From Alloprevotella tannerae ATCC 51259 (GTDB lineage: Bacteria; Bacteroidota; Bacteroidia; Bacteroidales; Bacteroidaceae), in contig NZ_GG700642.1 of NCBI RefSeq assembly GCF_000159995.1, positions 584,395 to 648,394 of the forward strand: a stretch of DNA of 64,000 nucleotides. The letters are read 5' to 3'. Both the position numbers and the translations under genes were made by a program. Shown here piece after piece: positions 36,098-45,007 of this stretch. The notes under the pieces are model-generated. The model saw only the letters and a list, made by a program, of their open reading frames with translations. It searched no databases and was not told where the DNA came from. Each line of letters begins with the position of its first letter. The stretch's first letter is position 1.

Positions 36098-39000
36098 CTA
36101 TGCGGGATACCATTCGCCATCGTCCTCTTGCTTTTGCGGATTTTCCTTTTGCGGAGTATCCTTTTTCGGCGTTTCAGACTGTTTATCTTGGTTCTTGGTC
36201 TCTTTCTTTTGCGTCGGATCAGTCGTCTTTTGCTTTGCAGGCTGCTGCGGCTTCGTCTTGGCCGGCGTCTTCTTTGTCGGCGTGCCCTTCTTTTGCTGCT
36301 TCGCCGGCTGTTGCTTAGCCGGTTCTTTAGCCGGTTGTTGTTCTTCTTCCTGCTTTACCGGTTTCTCCGTCTTCGCGGGCGGATCGTCCGGATAGCTATC
36401 ATCATCTTCGGGGACGACAGGCGGAGGCGGAGGCGTCGGTTCTTGCTTCTGCTTCGCGGGTTCAGCCTTCGGATCGGCCTCTTGCTTATCCTTCGTCGGC
36501 TCTTGCTTATCTTGCTTTTGCTCAGTCTTACCCTTAGCAGGTTCGGCCTTGTCCTGCTGCGGATCGGTCTTGCCCTTAGCAGGGTCTTGCTTATCCTGCT
36601 TTTGTTCGGTCTTATCTTTCGTGGGTTCGGCCTTGTCCTTAGCCGGCTCTTGCTTATCTTGCTTTTGTTCGGTCTTATCCTTCGTGGTCTCAGCCTTATC
36701 CTTCGACGGTTCAGTTTGATTCTGCTCAGGTTCTACCTGACGCGCCTCCTTCTTCGACGCCTTCTCAACAGAATTAACGTTGTCTTTCTCGGGATAACTC
36801 TTATCTGTATCGGAGATAATTACAGGCTTGGTCGCAACGGAATCGACGTTTTCGGTCGGCAAACCGGGTTTTGCAGTCTGCAAACTATCTTTTTGGTCCG
36901 TCTGTTTCACGACTTTAGGATAGATCGGATTGATCTTGTCTTCATAACGCTGACTGCCGGGCGCATAATTCTCATCCAGCGGCAAATCAGTATTGAGCTT
37001 AAGCGGCGCAAACGCCTTGTCGTAGAACCGCTGATAGTCTACGAAGCTGAAGACTCGAGGTATCAGCGCCAGATTCTCGTCTGAAATCAGATAAACGTGG
37101 GTACGACGCAACTGGTTAGCCAATGCCGGCGACTTGAATACGCTTTGTGCGTAGCGGTGCGCCTCATCAAAACTTCTGAATCCGCTTACGGAGAAGGTAA
37201 CAACGTTGAGTACGCGACTGCGCTCTTTCTCCGCGTTCTTGCCTTTCAAGTTGTAGAGCTCGCCGGCGTAGAGCGCCATATTTTGCTTCAATATATCGAA
37301 ATTGCGAACGTAGAAATTAGAGAAATTGAACTGGGCTAAATCGTACAACAAACGGTTGTCGTCGAGCGAATCTCTGATATAAGCCACCAAGAACAAGAAG
37401 TTGGCGCGTCGGTTCCCATTAAACGTAGGCGCCTTTCCGTTTTTCGTCGCGCTCAAAGAGTCGTTCGGCGCATTACGAAGCGCCCATAGGCCGCCGAAGT
37501 CCATACCGCCGGATCCAACTTTCCGTCCTGCTTGCAGGCCTTTCACGATTTGTTCCGCCATAGGTTGAAGTTCGCTCTTCGGATACTGCTTGACGAGCGT
37601 CGACAACGCGTCTTCAGCCGATTTGTATTCGCCTCGGTTCAAGCGCGTCAAAGCCTGAACAAACAAGAACTTGTCGCGGTTTGCCCCATCCGGATATTTC
37701 TGCGTCGAGCGTTCGAAGTTGGCGCCGACGGTCGCGAAATCGCCCTTCCGATACGCATTATAAGTAGCGGCATACAAGGAATCCTCGAACTGCACCGCAA
37801 ATTGCGCGTCGTGCAAATAGTTTGGATCTTGCAAGCGCTTGCTAATCGCGCTGTCGGGGAAGTGTTCGACGAGCAGACGCTTGTATTGCTCGGCCTCAAG
37901 CGGCTTCTGCCAGCGCATATACAAGAGATAGAGCTGATAATAAGCGTCCTGCAAGCGATCAAACTTAGGATAGTGGCGCACAAGTCGCTCCAGCGTGCGC
38001 GCAGCTAAAGGAAAATCGGTCAAATCATCCTTCTCAATGACGCCGGCATTGTAGAGCGCGTTCTGCAAGATTAAGTTTGAGGCCTCCTTTGCCTCTTCCG
38101 TGAAAGGAAGTTGCTTTAGATAATACGCCCGATTGTGCGGATCGTCCTCCGGTTTTAGTTTTTGTTCGTCCGTATCCGCAGCCAAGGAATCAGCAGCCTG
38201 ACTCAAGCTGTCGGCATTTGGATTCACTTCGCCGTTGGGCCCAAGGAAAGCGCCGGCGGCCTTTTGCGAGCGGCGCCAATAGTCTTCATTCTTACGCCGG
38301 CCCCATTGCCGCGCGAAATCTTGCTTACCCTGCGCTACGAGCATCGGATTATAAAAATAGAAGGCCTGACTCTGCGTCGAGCGCCTTAAGCTCGGCCGCA
38401 ACGGCGTTTCACTTGCAAAATCCGATCCCCCATCCTGCTGCCGTTCAGCCTCAGCTTGCTCGCGGCGCTCCGCGGCTTCTTTCTTTTTCAAGGCAGTTAT
38501 GACGCGGTCTATCGCAGCATTGCGCTCTGATTCCGGAGCTACGGCCAAGGCCTGCAAACTATCCTGCAACTGTATCGCACTCGTATGCGGCACAAGTTTG
38601 TCCAAAACCTTCGTGCGCTTTTCTGTCAGTTCGTAGTCCGCACCTTTTTTATCTATCAACGCAAGTGCCTCCGTGTAGCACCCTTGCGCCAAGTCGAAGC
38701 GCTCACGATCCCAATACAACTCACCGAGTCGCAGCAAGAGCAATCCCTTTTCAGGTCCCGCTTTCGTCGCTTTCGTTCGCCCATGTTCATACGCCGTGAT
38801 CGCAGCTGTCGTATCGCGCCGAGCCAAGTAGATATTGCCCATTGCATAATAAACTTGGTCGAGATAATCTTTGTTCTTGTCGGCCCGCGCCATTGAGCGG
38901 AGGCGTCTGATCATCCCTTCCGAAGCGGCGCGTGTACTAATCGCCGGCAGGCGGTCTGACGGACTGCGGAGCGAATCCGATTGGCCGACAGGGACGGCTT

Positions 39001-39871
39001 GAAAAGCCACGACTTCAGTCTGTAGAATGCGAGCGTTGAAGGCTAATTCGTAAGGCGGACTCAAACTAATGCAGCGCCCCAAGGCTTTATAGGCTTCGTC
39101 GTTGCGGCCCTGCTGCCGGCAGAGTTGGCCCAGCAAATAGTAGAGGCGAGCTTTAAGTAAGCGGCGCGGTTCACGCTTTGCAGCAAGTCGGAGTCGCGGC
39201 AAGGCCTCCGCATAGCGCGCTTGGCGCAAGAGGAGATCTGCCTGCGTCGTCTCAACCTCGCGCTGCAAGCGTCCGGGTATGGAGTCGCGGTGCAGGCGAT
39301 TGAGCGCATCCTCCGCATCATAGAACCAATCGAGTTGGGCATAGCAGCGCGCCATCCACAAGCGGGCTTCGTTGGCCACGATGGGTTCGGCTGCGTATAA
39401 GCGTGTGATGTAAGAGAAGGTAGATGCAGCCTCGAGGAAGTCGCCTTTCTGAAACTGCGCCTTACCCATCAGCAACCAAGCATTTTTGAGGAAGGGGTTA
39501 AACTCCTTGCGCTTCAAGTAAGCCTTCATTTCCGGCGTGCGGGTCTTGTTGGCATTCAAGACGGGCTTACGCTTGATCGAGTGGGTTCGAATCGCTTTTT
39601 CGCACTTCTCAATGGTGACGTCAAACTGCCCGCTCCCGGCACTTCGCGAGGCTTCATTGCCCACGAGAAATACGGGCAGGAGTTTGGTATAATTGTCTTT
39701 GTTCGTATTTTCCTTTGATTGCAAGCCCTCTTTGTAGGCTTCGTGCCCATTATAATAGGTATTGTATTTCGTCGTAAAGGATTGCCAAAAACGCGTGCTT
39801 GCCGTGTTCTCCTTCGTTGAGCATCCAACGAGAAGAACGACCAATATCAGGAGCGCTATAATCTTTTTCAC
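36098..39871 (-). CDS. porW: TPR-rich lipoprotein, PorW/SprE-like type IX secretion component
   Basis: 1257 residues. The lipobox LLVGC (Cys17) makes it a lipoprotein. The mature N-terminus RFWQSFTTKYNTYYNGHEAYKEGLQ is the SprE/PorW signature as I know it. Many TPR-like helical pairs follow to about residue 950 (ALPRLRLAAKREPRRLLKARLYYLLGQL is one). In T9SS, PorW connects the trans-envelope motor and rings to the outer membrane translocon. The last ~220 residues are a low-complexity Lys/Glu/Gln/Pro/Asp tail with a 21-residue repeat. It is preceded by a metal permease gene 29 bases upstream and followed by a PfkB kinase gene. Gene name by similarity from memory, moderately sure. Confidence 0.78.
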   Translation of the reverse strand: MKKIIALLILVVLLVGCSTKENTASTRFWQSFTTKYNTYYNGHEAYKEGLQSKENTNKDNYTKLLPVFLVGNEASRSAGSGQFDVTIEKCEKAIRTHSIKRKPVLNANKTRTPEMKAYLKRKEFNPFLKNAWLLMGKAQFQKGDFLEAASTFSYITRLYAAEPIVANEARLWMARCYAQLDWFYDAEDALNRLHRDSIPGRLQREVETTQADLLLRQARYAEALPRLRLAAKREPRRLLKARLYYLLGQLCRQQGRNDEAYKALGRCISLSPPYELAFNARILQTEVVAFQAVPVGQSDSLRSPSDRLPAISTRAASEGMIRRLRSMARADKNKDYLDQVYYAMGNIYLARRDTTAAITAYEHGRTKATKAGPEKGLLLLRLGELYWDRERFDLAQGCYTEALALIDKKGADYELTEKRTKVLDKLVPHTSAIQLQDSLQALAVAPESERNAAIDRVITALKKKEAAERREQAEAERQQDGGSDFASETPLRPSLRRSTQSQAFYFYNPMLVAQGKQDFARQWGRRKNEDYWRRSQKAAGAFLGPNGEVNPNADSLSQAADSLAADTDEQKLKPEDDPHNRAYYLKQLPFTEEAKEASNLILQNALYNAGVIEKDDLTDFPLAARTLERLVRHYPKFDRLQDAYYQLYLLYMRWQKPLEAEQYKRLLVEHFPDSAISKRLQDPNYLHDAQFAVQFEDSLYAATYNAYRKGDFATVGANFERSTQKYPDGANRDKFLFVQALTRLNRGEYKSAEDALSTLVKQYPKSELQPMAEQIVKGLQAGRKVGSGGMDFGGLWALRNAPNDSLSATKNGKAPTFNGNRRANFLFLVAYIRDSLDDNRLLYDLAQFNFSNFYVRNFDILKQNMALYAGELYNLKGKNAEKERSRVLNVVTFSVSGFRSFDEAHRYAQSVFKSPALANQLRRTHVYLISDENLALIPRVFSFVDYQRFYDKAFAPLKLNTDLPLDENYAPGSQRYEDKINPIYPKVVKQTDQKDSLQTAKPGLPTENVDSVATKPVIISDTDKSYPEKDNVNSVEKASKKEARQVEPEQNQTEPSKDKAETTKDKTEQKQDKQEPAKDKAEPTKDKTEQKQDKQDPAKGKTDPQQDKAEPAKGKTEQKQDKQEPTKDKQEADPKAEPAKQKQEPTPPPPPVVPEDDDSYPDDPPAKTEKPVKQEEEQQPAKEPAKQQPAKQQKKGTPTKKTPAKTKPQQPAKQKTTDPTQKKETKNQDKQSETPKKDTPQKENPQKQEDDGEWYPA
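36478..36720 (-). repeat. Coding repeat, 63-bp period in the PorW-like gene
   Basis: The 3' part of the gene repeats the peptide pattern TKDKTEQKQDKQEPAKDKAE with period 21 residues about two and a half times, with shorter degenerate copies on both sides. Repeats of this sort are prone to length change by slippage. Confidence 0.75.
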
Positions 39872-39900
39872 CTTACGAACAACGAGGGTTGATGACTATA

Positions 39901-40713
39901 CTAACTTATTTTCCTTGTTTTTATTGCTTTGATGAAGCGACAAAGTCCGTATTGCAGGATCATACAGATCGTAATACACGCCCCGCCGGGCAGATTTTGC
40001 AGAGCGGCGACCCATAAGCCGCAAACGATACCGGAAAAGGCAAAGAGACCGGCGCAAAGCATCATACTGCGAAACGTGCGGCAGAAGATGGCGGCCGTCT
40101 GTTGCGGCACTGACAGCAAAGATATGACCAACACGATCCCAACCATACGCAGCGAAACGACGAGCGTGAGCGCCATAAACAGGATCATCAAGGCCTCGAT
40201 CCATCTGACGGGCAAGCCCTGCGTGACGGCGAAATCGCGATCATAAGCTATGGTGACGATGGGCGTAAGCAGGAGGCCGAAGAACAGGCCTACGGCAACC
40301 ACGAGCAGGAGCAGGAGCCAAAGATCTTCGTGCGTGATGAAGAGGATATTGCCGAAAAGATAGGAGGGCAAATCGGTCATAAAGCCGGGCGTGAGATAGG
40401 CGAACAAGATGCCCAAACTCATACCGAGCGTCCAAAGCATGGCGATGGCCGCGTCCTCGCGCACATTGCGCCGACTGAGAAAATCGATGCTATAACCGGA
40501 AAATACGGCAAAAAGCGCGGCACCTAGCAGCGGAGAGAAGCCCAGATAAGCACCCAATCCCACGCCGCCGAGCGAAGCGTGGGCCATGCCGCCACCAACG
40601 ATCACCATGCGGCGCGTGACGACGTAAGTGCCGACCATCGCGCAAAGGATGCTGACGAGCAAGCCGCCAAGGAGGGCGTTTCTGAAAAACTCGTATGCTA
40701 ACATGTCTGCCAT
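39901..40713 (-). CDS. Metal ABC transporter permease (ZnuB/MntB family)
   Basis: 270 residues with about eight membrane helices. The family pattern is clear: GTYVVTRRMVIVGGGMAHASLGGVGLG (28-54) and SLRMVGIVLVISLLSVPQQTA (about 187-207). It would carry Zn2+, Mn2+ or Fe2+ with an ATPase and a binding protein, but neither is in the window. The frame starts at 40713; a second ATG at 40704 (MLAYEFF) is as likely because the -7 box ends only 9 bases upstream of 40713. It is the first gene of a probable permease-PorW-PfkB transcript. Confidence 0.88.
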   Translation of the reverse strand: MADMLAYEFFRNALLGGLLVSILCAMVGTYVVTRRMVIVGGGMAHASLGGVGLGAYLGFSPLLGAALFAVFSGYSIDFLSRRNVREDAAIAMLWTLGMSLGILFAYLTPGFMTDLPSYLFGNILFITHEDLWLLLLLVVAVGLFFGLLLTPIVTIAYDRDFAVTQGLPVRWIEALMILFMALTLVVSLRMVGIVLVISLLSVPQQTAAIFCRTFRSMMLCAGLFAFSGIVCGLWVAALQNLPGGACITICMILQYGLCRFIKAIKTRKIS

Positions 40714-40721
40714 TCAGCCTT

Positions 40722-40753
40722 CAAAGTTAGGTAAAGCACACAACACGACCAAT
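40722..40753 (-). promoter_or_regulatory. Probable metal permease promoter
   Basis: TAACTTTG (complement of 40722-40729) and ATTG (complement of 40750-40753) 20 bases upstream. The predicted leader is very short. Confidence 0.4.
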
Positions 40754-40955
40754 TCTTTCTCTCTTTTCTTCGCGCCAAGGCGTCGGCCGAAGCGGGACGA
40801 CAGCGCATCAGCATCGGCTTATGAACGCGGACAAAGTATTGGCGAAGAAAGCCGTCTGCGGCGGCGCGGAAAAGATTGCAACCGGCCCTGCAAACGCTGC
40901 GATTTGTGGACTTGTATAGTTTGATAATGAATCGAAAATGCAGCCACCAGCGATC

Positions 40956-41039
40956 GTTTGGTGGGAGCAAACCATCGTTTGGTGGGAGCAAATCATCGTT
41001 TGGCGGCAGCAAACCATTGTTTGGCGGCAGCAAACGATG
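40956..41039. repeat. Family 1 tandem array (locus 1b), 4 x 21 bp
   Basis: Units start at 40956, 40977, 40998 and 41019. Each is GTTTG, GTGGGAG or GCGGCAG, CAAAC (CAAAT in the second), then four bases of the NATN type. Two central heptamers are identical to ones at locus 1a, 40 kb away. Confidence 0.9.
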
Positions 41040-41150
41040 CAGCGTCGCGACATTGATGAGTCGTTGGCTGCCTGTCAGCAAGGAAAAACAAACTGCGTCC
41101 ACGGGCAAATGCCACGCCGGCAACTGTAGCCGCACTTTATCGGCGGGGAG

Positions 41151-41183
41151 TTTGAGCAGAACGTAAAAAATAATGTATCTTTG
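41151..41183 (+). promoter_or_regulatory. lipA promoter
   Basis: TTTG (41151-41154), 21 bases, then TATCTTTG (41176-41183), a full consensus match. This supports starting lipA at 41230 rather than at the in-frame codon at 41173, which lies inside the promoter. Confidence 0.65.
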
Positions 41184-41229
41184 CAAGACTTATCCAAGCT
41201 TGGTAATTTACAAGCGTATATTTAGAGAA

Positions 41230-42138
41230 ATGGAACACGACAAAATAAAACGCGGGAGCTATCTGCGCAAACCGCGCTGGCTCTATAGCAAGATAGAAGG
41301 CGGAGAAAAGTTTAGCTTCGTCGAAAAAACGGTAGAGGAAAACGGACTGCATACGATTTGCTCCAGCGGAAAATGTCCGAATAAAGGGCACTGCTGGAAA
41401 TGTGGTACGGCTACGTTTATGATTCTCGGCGACCGCTGTACGCGGGCCTGCCGCTTCTGCGCCACGCTTACGGGCCGACCGCTTCCGCCCGAACCGAATG
41501 AGCCGGAAAAAGTGGCGCGCAGCATTCGGCTGATGGAGCTAAAACATTGTGTGATAACTTCCGTTGACCGCGATGACCTTCCCGACAAGGGAGCGGGCCA
41601 CTGGGCTGCGACGATTCGCGCCATACGAGCTGCCAATCCGGATGTGGTGATTGAAGTCTTGATTCCGGACTATCGCGGCGAGGAACTGCGCACTGTATTA
41701 GAGGCGCGGCCGGACATTGTAGGCCACAATCTGGAAACCGTTCGCCGCCTGACGCCGTCTATCCGCAGCAGGGCGACGTATGAGAACAGTTTGGGTGTCT
41801 TGCAGGAAGTGGCGGCCGCCGGATTTTTGGCCAAAACGGGCATTATGCTGGGCTTAGGCGAAACGCCGGAAGAGGTGGAGGAACTCCTGCGCGATGCGCA
41901 CGCTGCGGGTTGCCGTATGATTACGATCGGACAGTACTTGCAGCCCGGTCCGGCGCAAGTTGACGTCAAAGAATACGTACACCCTGATCAATTTGCGGCA
42001 TATAAAGATTACGCGCTCAACTTAGGGTTCGATAGTGCCGAGAGTTCGCCGCTCGTGCGCTCGTCTTTCATGGCCGAGCGCTCGTTCGTGGAAATGCTGG
42101 TTAAGAAAAAGCGCCAAAAGGAAGCGGAACAAGTATAG
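41230..42138 (+). CDS. lipA: Lipoyl synthase
   Basis: 302 residues from the ATG at 41230. LipA is a radical SAM enzyme that inserts two sulfurs into protein-bound octanoyl groups to make lipoyl cofactor. The auxiliary cluster cysteines are C44, C49 and C55 (CSSGKCPNKGHC). The radical SAM cluster is C70, C74 and C77 (CTRACRFC). The C-terminal serine that ligates the auxiliary cluster is in SSPLVRSSF. Both clusters are complete, so it should be active. It is monocistronic, with a strong terminator 45 bases after the stop. Confidence 0.97.
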   Translation: MEHDKIKRGSYLRKPRWLYSKIEGGEKFSFVEKTVEENGLHTICSSGKCPNKGHCWKCGTATFMILGDRCTRACRFCATLTGRPLPPEPNEPEKVARSIRLMELKHCVITSVDRDDLPDKGAGHWAATIRAIRAANPDVVIEVLIPDYRGEELRTVLEARPDIVGHNLETVRRLTPSIRSRATYENSLGVLQEVAAAGFLAKTGIMLGLGETPEEVEELLRDAHAAGCRMITIGQYLQPGPAQVDVKEYVHPDQFAAYKDYALNLGFDSAESSPLVRSSFMAERSFVEMLVKKKRQKEAEQV

Positions 42139-42182
42139 CGAAATTAGTTTGCCGCTCTTCCCGTTTCATCATTGGGCATATA

Positions 42183-42217
42183 AAAAGCCGGGTTTGCTTG
42201 AAGCAAACCCGGCTTTT
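42183..42217. terminator. Bidirectional terminator between lipA and the YfhO gene
   Basis: A perfect 16-bp stem (42183-42198 with 42202-42217, AAAAGCCGGGTTTGCT and its complement) around a 3-base loop. T-runs on both strands fit its place between convergent genes. Confidence 0.85.
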
Positions 42218-42267
42218 CGCTTGTTTATCTGCGTCGGCAGCAAGGGCTTTTACCCCCTGCTGCGCGT

Positions 42268-44835
42268 TTAATCTTTCGCTTCGGCCTGACGATTGCGACG
42301 TAAGCGTAAGGCGATGAGCAGCAGGAGGACAAAAATCACAGCGATGGCGCTGAAAGCAATCGCTTCTGTCACGGAAATGCTCGTCGGGCGATATTCCATC
42401 ACCACAAGATGCTTGCCGGCCGAGACTTTCAAGGCGCGCAGCAAATAGTTGACGCGGCCAATCTCGACGGGCTGACCGTCGACCGTGGCCTTCCAGCCGG
42501 GATAGTAGATTTCGCTAAATACGATCAAACCGCCCTTGTCGCTGGTCACTTCGTAGCGCACTTCATTTGGCTTGCGCTGCGTCAGATGAACGCTGCCGGT
42601 GCCTAAAGGCGAGCCGTCAAGTGCGGTGCGGAAGCGCTTGTCGGCCACGGCTGCATGCTTCGTATCCAAACGCTTGAGGGCAGCCATCTCTGCATCGGGC
42701 GTGTCGACATATTTTACGTCAGTCACGAACCAAGCATTGCCGTTGGCATAAGGATTCTGAAGGGCCTGAGCGGCTTGTGCACCGAAGATGATCCATTTTG
42801 CGTTGAGCATATTCAAAACCGGCGCCAAACTATCGCCAGGAACGCGCTGCATATCGCCACCCGCCATATTGACTGCGCCTAAGAAGCCTTGCAACTCATC
42901 GTTCAAGCAGCGGTCGATCAGGTCTTGATAGCGGTGCAACTTGGCAGCATTGTAACCACCTATGCTCTGGAAGAAGTAGGCCGTGCGGTTGCTCGTCTCG
43001 TTAAACGGATTGCCCTCGCTGAGGTTCAATACGCGGAAGTCGGTTTTATCCTTGCGCACGACGTCTTCGGCCGCGGACGGGGTCAACGTTTGCATTTGTA
43101 CGGGATCGGTAAAGGAGGCGTCGTTGAGGTAATGTTTGTCGACTTGCCACAAATCAAAGAGGCAAACGACAAACAGGCCAACGCAAAGCATCCAAGACTT
43201 GATCATACCGCGCAAATAAAGCCACAAGAGGCCGACGCCTACCAATATAATAAGGAGCGAACGCAAAGCTGAAGCGGCCAAAATGGCGTGGTGCATATCG
43301 GAAATTGCGCCGCGGTAACTATTGACAAAGTCGAAGCCTAAGGCAGAACCCATCGCGGTGAGTGCGGCATCGTCTTTCGCGCTGATACAATCGCCCGCAA
43401 GACTCGGGAATAGCCACAAAAGCAGGCAGAGGCCGGCCGTAAGGGCTGAAGCGACGGAGAAAGCAATTTTGCCGCGCTTTGTTCCGAAGACGTCGGCGGG
43501 ACTTTTAATCAGGCGGGCCAAAGCTAACATGGCCAACAAAGGAATGGCAAACTCAGCCACGACGAGTGCCGAACTGGGCGTGCGGAATTTATTGTAAAGC
43601 GGCAGATGATCGATACAGAAATTGGTAAAGGCGGGATTGTTATGGCCCCACGCGAAGAGGAAAGAAAGCACGGTGGAAGCCAAAAGTGCCCACTTCAGAG
43701 GCCCACGCACGAAGAAGAGACCAAAGATAAAGAGGAAGCAAACGAAAGCGCCAACATAAACGGGGCCGACGGTGAAGGGTTGGTCGCCCCAATATTGATC
43801 TAATCCGGGCGGAGTGACTTGTTGTCCGCTCTTGGCCGCGATTTCCTGGAAGCGGCCTGCGGCCTGATAAAAGCGATCATAGCCGTTGAGTTCGTCAACA
43901 TTGGGACGATCTAAAATGCTACCGGAACCTCCGCCGTTAAAATCGGGAACAAGCAGCGTAAAACTCTCGCCTACGCCGTAGCTCCATTGCGTAATATAGT
44001 CGCGATCTAAGCCGCCGTCCGTCGCTTGTGCTTTCTCGGGCGTCAGCGGAGAGAGTTCGGCGGGTCCACGCATAGACAGTTTTGAGTATTCGTAGGTATG
44101 ATACAGGTTAGAAACGTTAGCTAATAAGCCCACAACGCCGGCTAAGAGAACCACGCCCGTAGCTTTGGCCCACTGAGGTAGGACCTTGCGGCGCGCAGCA
44201 TCGATGCCGTATGCCAAGATAAGGAAGAACATGACAAAGGCAAAGTAGTAGGACATCTGAATGTGGTTGGACATAATTTGAAAGGCGGTAAAGAGCGCCG
44301 TAACAAAAGATCCCCAGAGTAGCTTTCCACGATAGCAGAGTATAACGCCGGCAATCGTGGGCGGAATAAAGGTCAAGGTCATCACTTTCCAAATGTGCCC
44401 CGCCGCAATAATGATGCAGAAGTACGAGGAGAAGGCCCAGACGATCGCGCCCAAGGCCGCCAGCCACGGGCGGAAATTGAAGGCGCGCAATAATATGTAG
44501 AAGCCCAACAAAAATAGGAAGAGATAGAGTACCGGTCCTGAAGTAAAGAGTCCGTAAGCTTTAGCAAAGAATCCCAAATACGAACTCGATTCATAGGCCG
44601 GCGCGATCTGATAAGTCGGCATTCCGCTAAAGAGCGTGTTCGTCCAGCGCGTTTGCTCGCCGGTTGCGGCCACGTATTCTGCATTCTCACGCCCTTGGCC
44701 CACAGCGGCCATCGCGTCGTGGCCGCCCAAGACCAGCCCTTGGCTAATCGGCGTCATAAAATAAGTAAAAGCGATCACGAGAAACAGCAATACAGCTATC
44801 GCGTCGCCGGAAATTTTCTTCAAGAAAGTATTCAT
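42268..44835 (-). CDS. YfhO family multi-spanning membrane protein
   Basis: 855 residues from the ATG at 44835 (MNTFLKKISGDAIAVLLFL); 20 extra upstream codons have no support. It has roughly a dozen membrane helices, a large extracytoplasmic loop (about 225-330) and a C-terminal soluble domain ending in a last helix (AIAFSAIAVIFVLLLLIALRL). The early LGGHDAMAAVGQGREN and MSNHIQMSYYF are typical of Bacteroidota YfhO. In Firmicutes YfhO glycosylates lipoteichoic acid from a lipid-linked sugar; here it may be a GT-C-like transferase with unknown acceptor. A TACTTTTG -7 box lies at 44884-44891 (complement). Confidence 0.85.
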   Translation of the reverse strand: MNTFLKKISGDAIAVLLFLVIAFTYFMTPISQGLVLGGHDAMAAVGQGRENAEYVAATGEQTRWTNTLFSGMPTYQIAPAYESSSYLGFFAKAYGLFTSGPVLYLFLFLLGFYILLRAFNFRPWLAALGAIVWAFSSYFCIIIAAGHIWKVMTLTFIPPTIAGVILCYRGKLLWGSFVTALFTAFQIMSNHIQMSYYFAFVMFFLILAYGIDAARRKVLPQWAKATGVVLLAGVVGLLANVSNLYHTYEYSKLSMRGPAELSPLTPEKAQATDGGLDRDYITQWSYGVGESFTLLVPDFNGGGSGSILDRPNVDELNGYDRFYQAAGRFQEIAAKSGQQVTPPGLDQYWGDQPFTVGPVYVGAFVCFLFIFGLFFVRGPLKWALLASTVLSFLFAWGHNNPAFTNFCIDHLPLYNKFRTPSSALVVAEFAIPLLAMLALARLIKSPADVFGTKRGKIAFSVASALTAGLCLLLWLFPSLAGDCISAKDDAALTAMGSALGFDFVNSYRGAISDMHHAILAASALRSLLIILVGVGLLWLYLRGMIKSWMLCVGLFVVCLFDLWQVDKHYLNDASFTDPVQMQTLTPSAAEDVVRKDKTDFRVLNLSEGNPFNETSNRTAYFFQSIGGYNAAKLHRYQDLIDRCLNDELQGFLGAVNMAGGDMQRVPGDSLAPVLNMLNAKWIIFGAQAAQALQNPYANGNAWFVTDVKYVDTPDAEMAALKRLDTKHAAVADKRFRTALDGSPLGTGSVHLTQRKPNEVRYEVTSDKGGLIVFSEIYYPGWKATVDGQPVEIGRVNYLLRALKVSAGKHLVVMEYRPTSISVTEAIAFSAIAVIFVLLLLIALRLRRNRQAEAKD

Positions 44836-45007
44836 TGTCGTTTTATTTTTTGACTGGGTTAAGGGCGATCGGCCCTGCGCTTGCAAAAGTAGCAATTATA
44901 ATCGGCGCAGGCGCTACTGTACCCGAAAAAGGCCCATCTTTATGGCCGAAGGCGGCCGCCGGCGCTAAGCAAGACGCCGCAGCGTTATCGGAGGTCAGGC
45001 CTTCGAC

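Larger units (their letters stand above)
40714..41229. other. Divergent spacer between the metal permease gene and lipA
   Basis: About 515 bases with promoters at both ends and the GTTTG array in the middle. Nothing else is recognisable. Confidence 0.55.

Noticed and set aside
36089-37084. 331-codon plus-strand ORF rich in Leu and Arg
   Set aside because: It is the exact antisense of the Lys/Gln/Glu-rich tail of the PorW-like gene; the composition is a mirror of that repeat.
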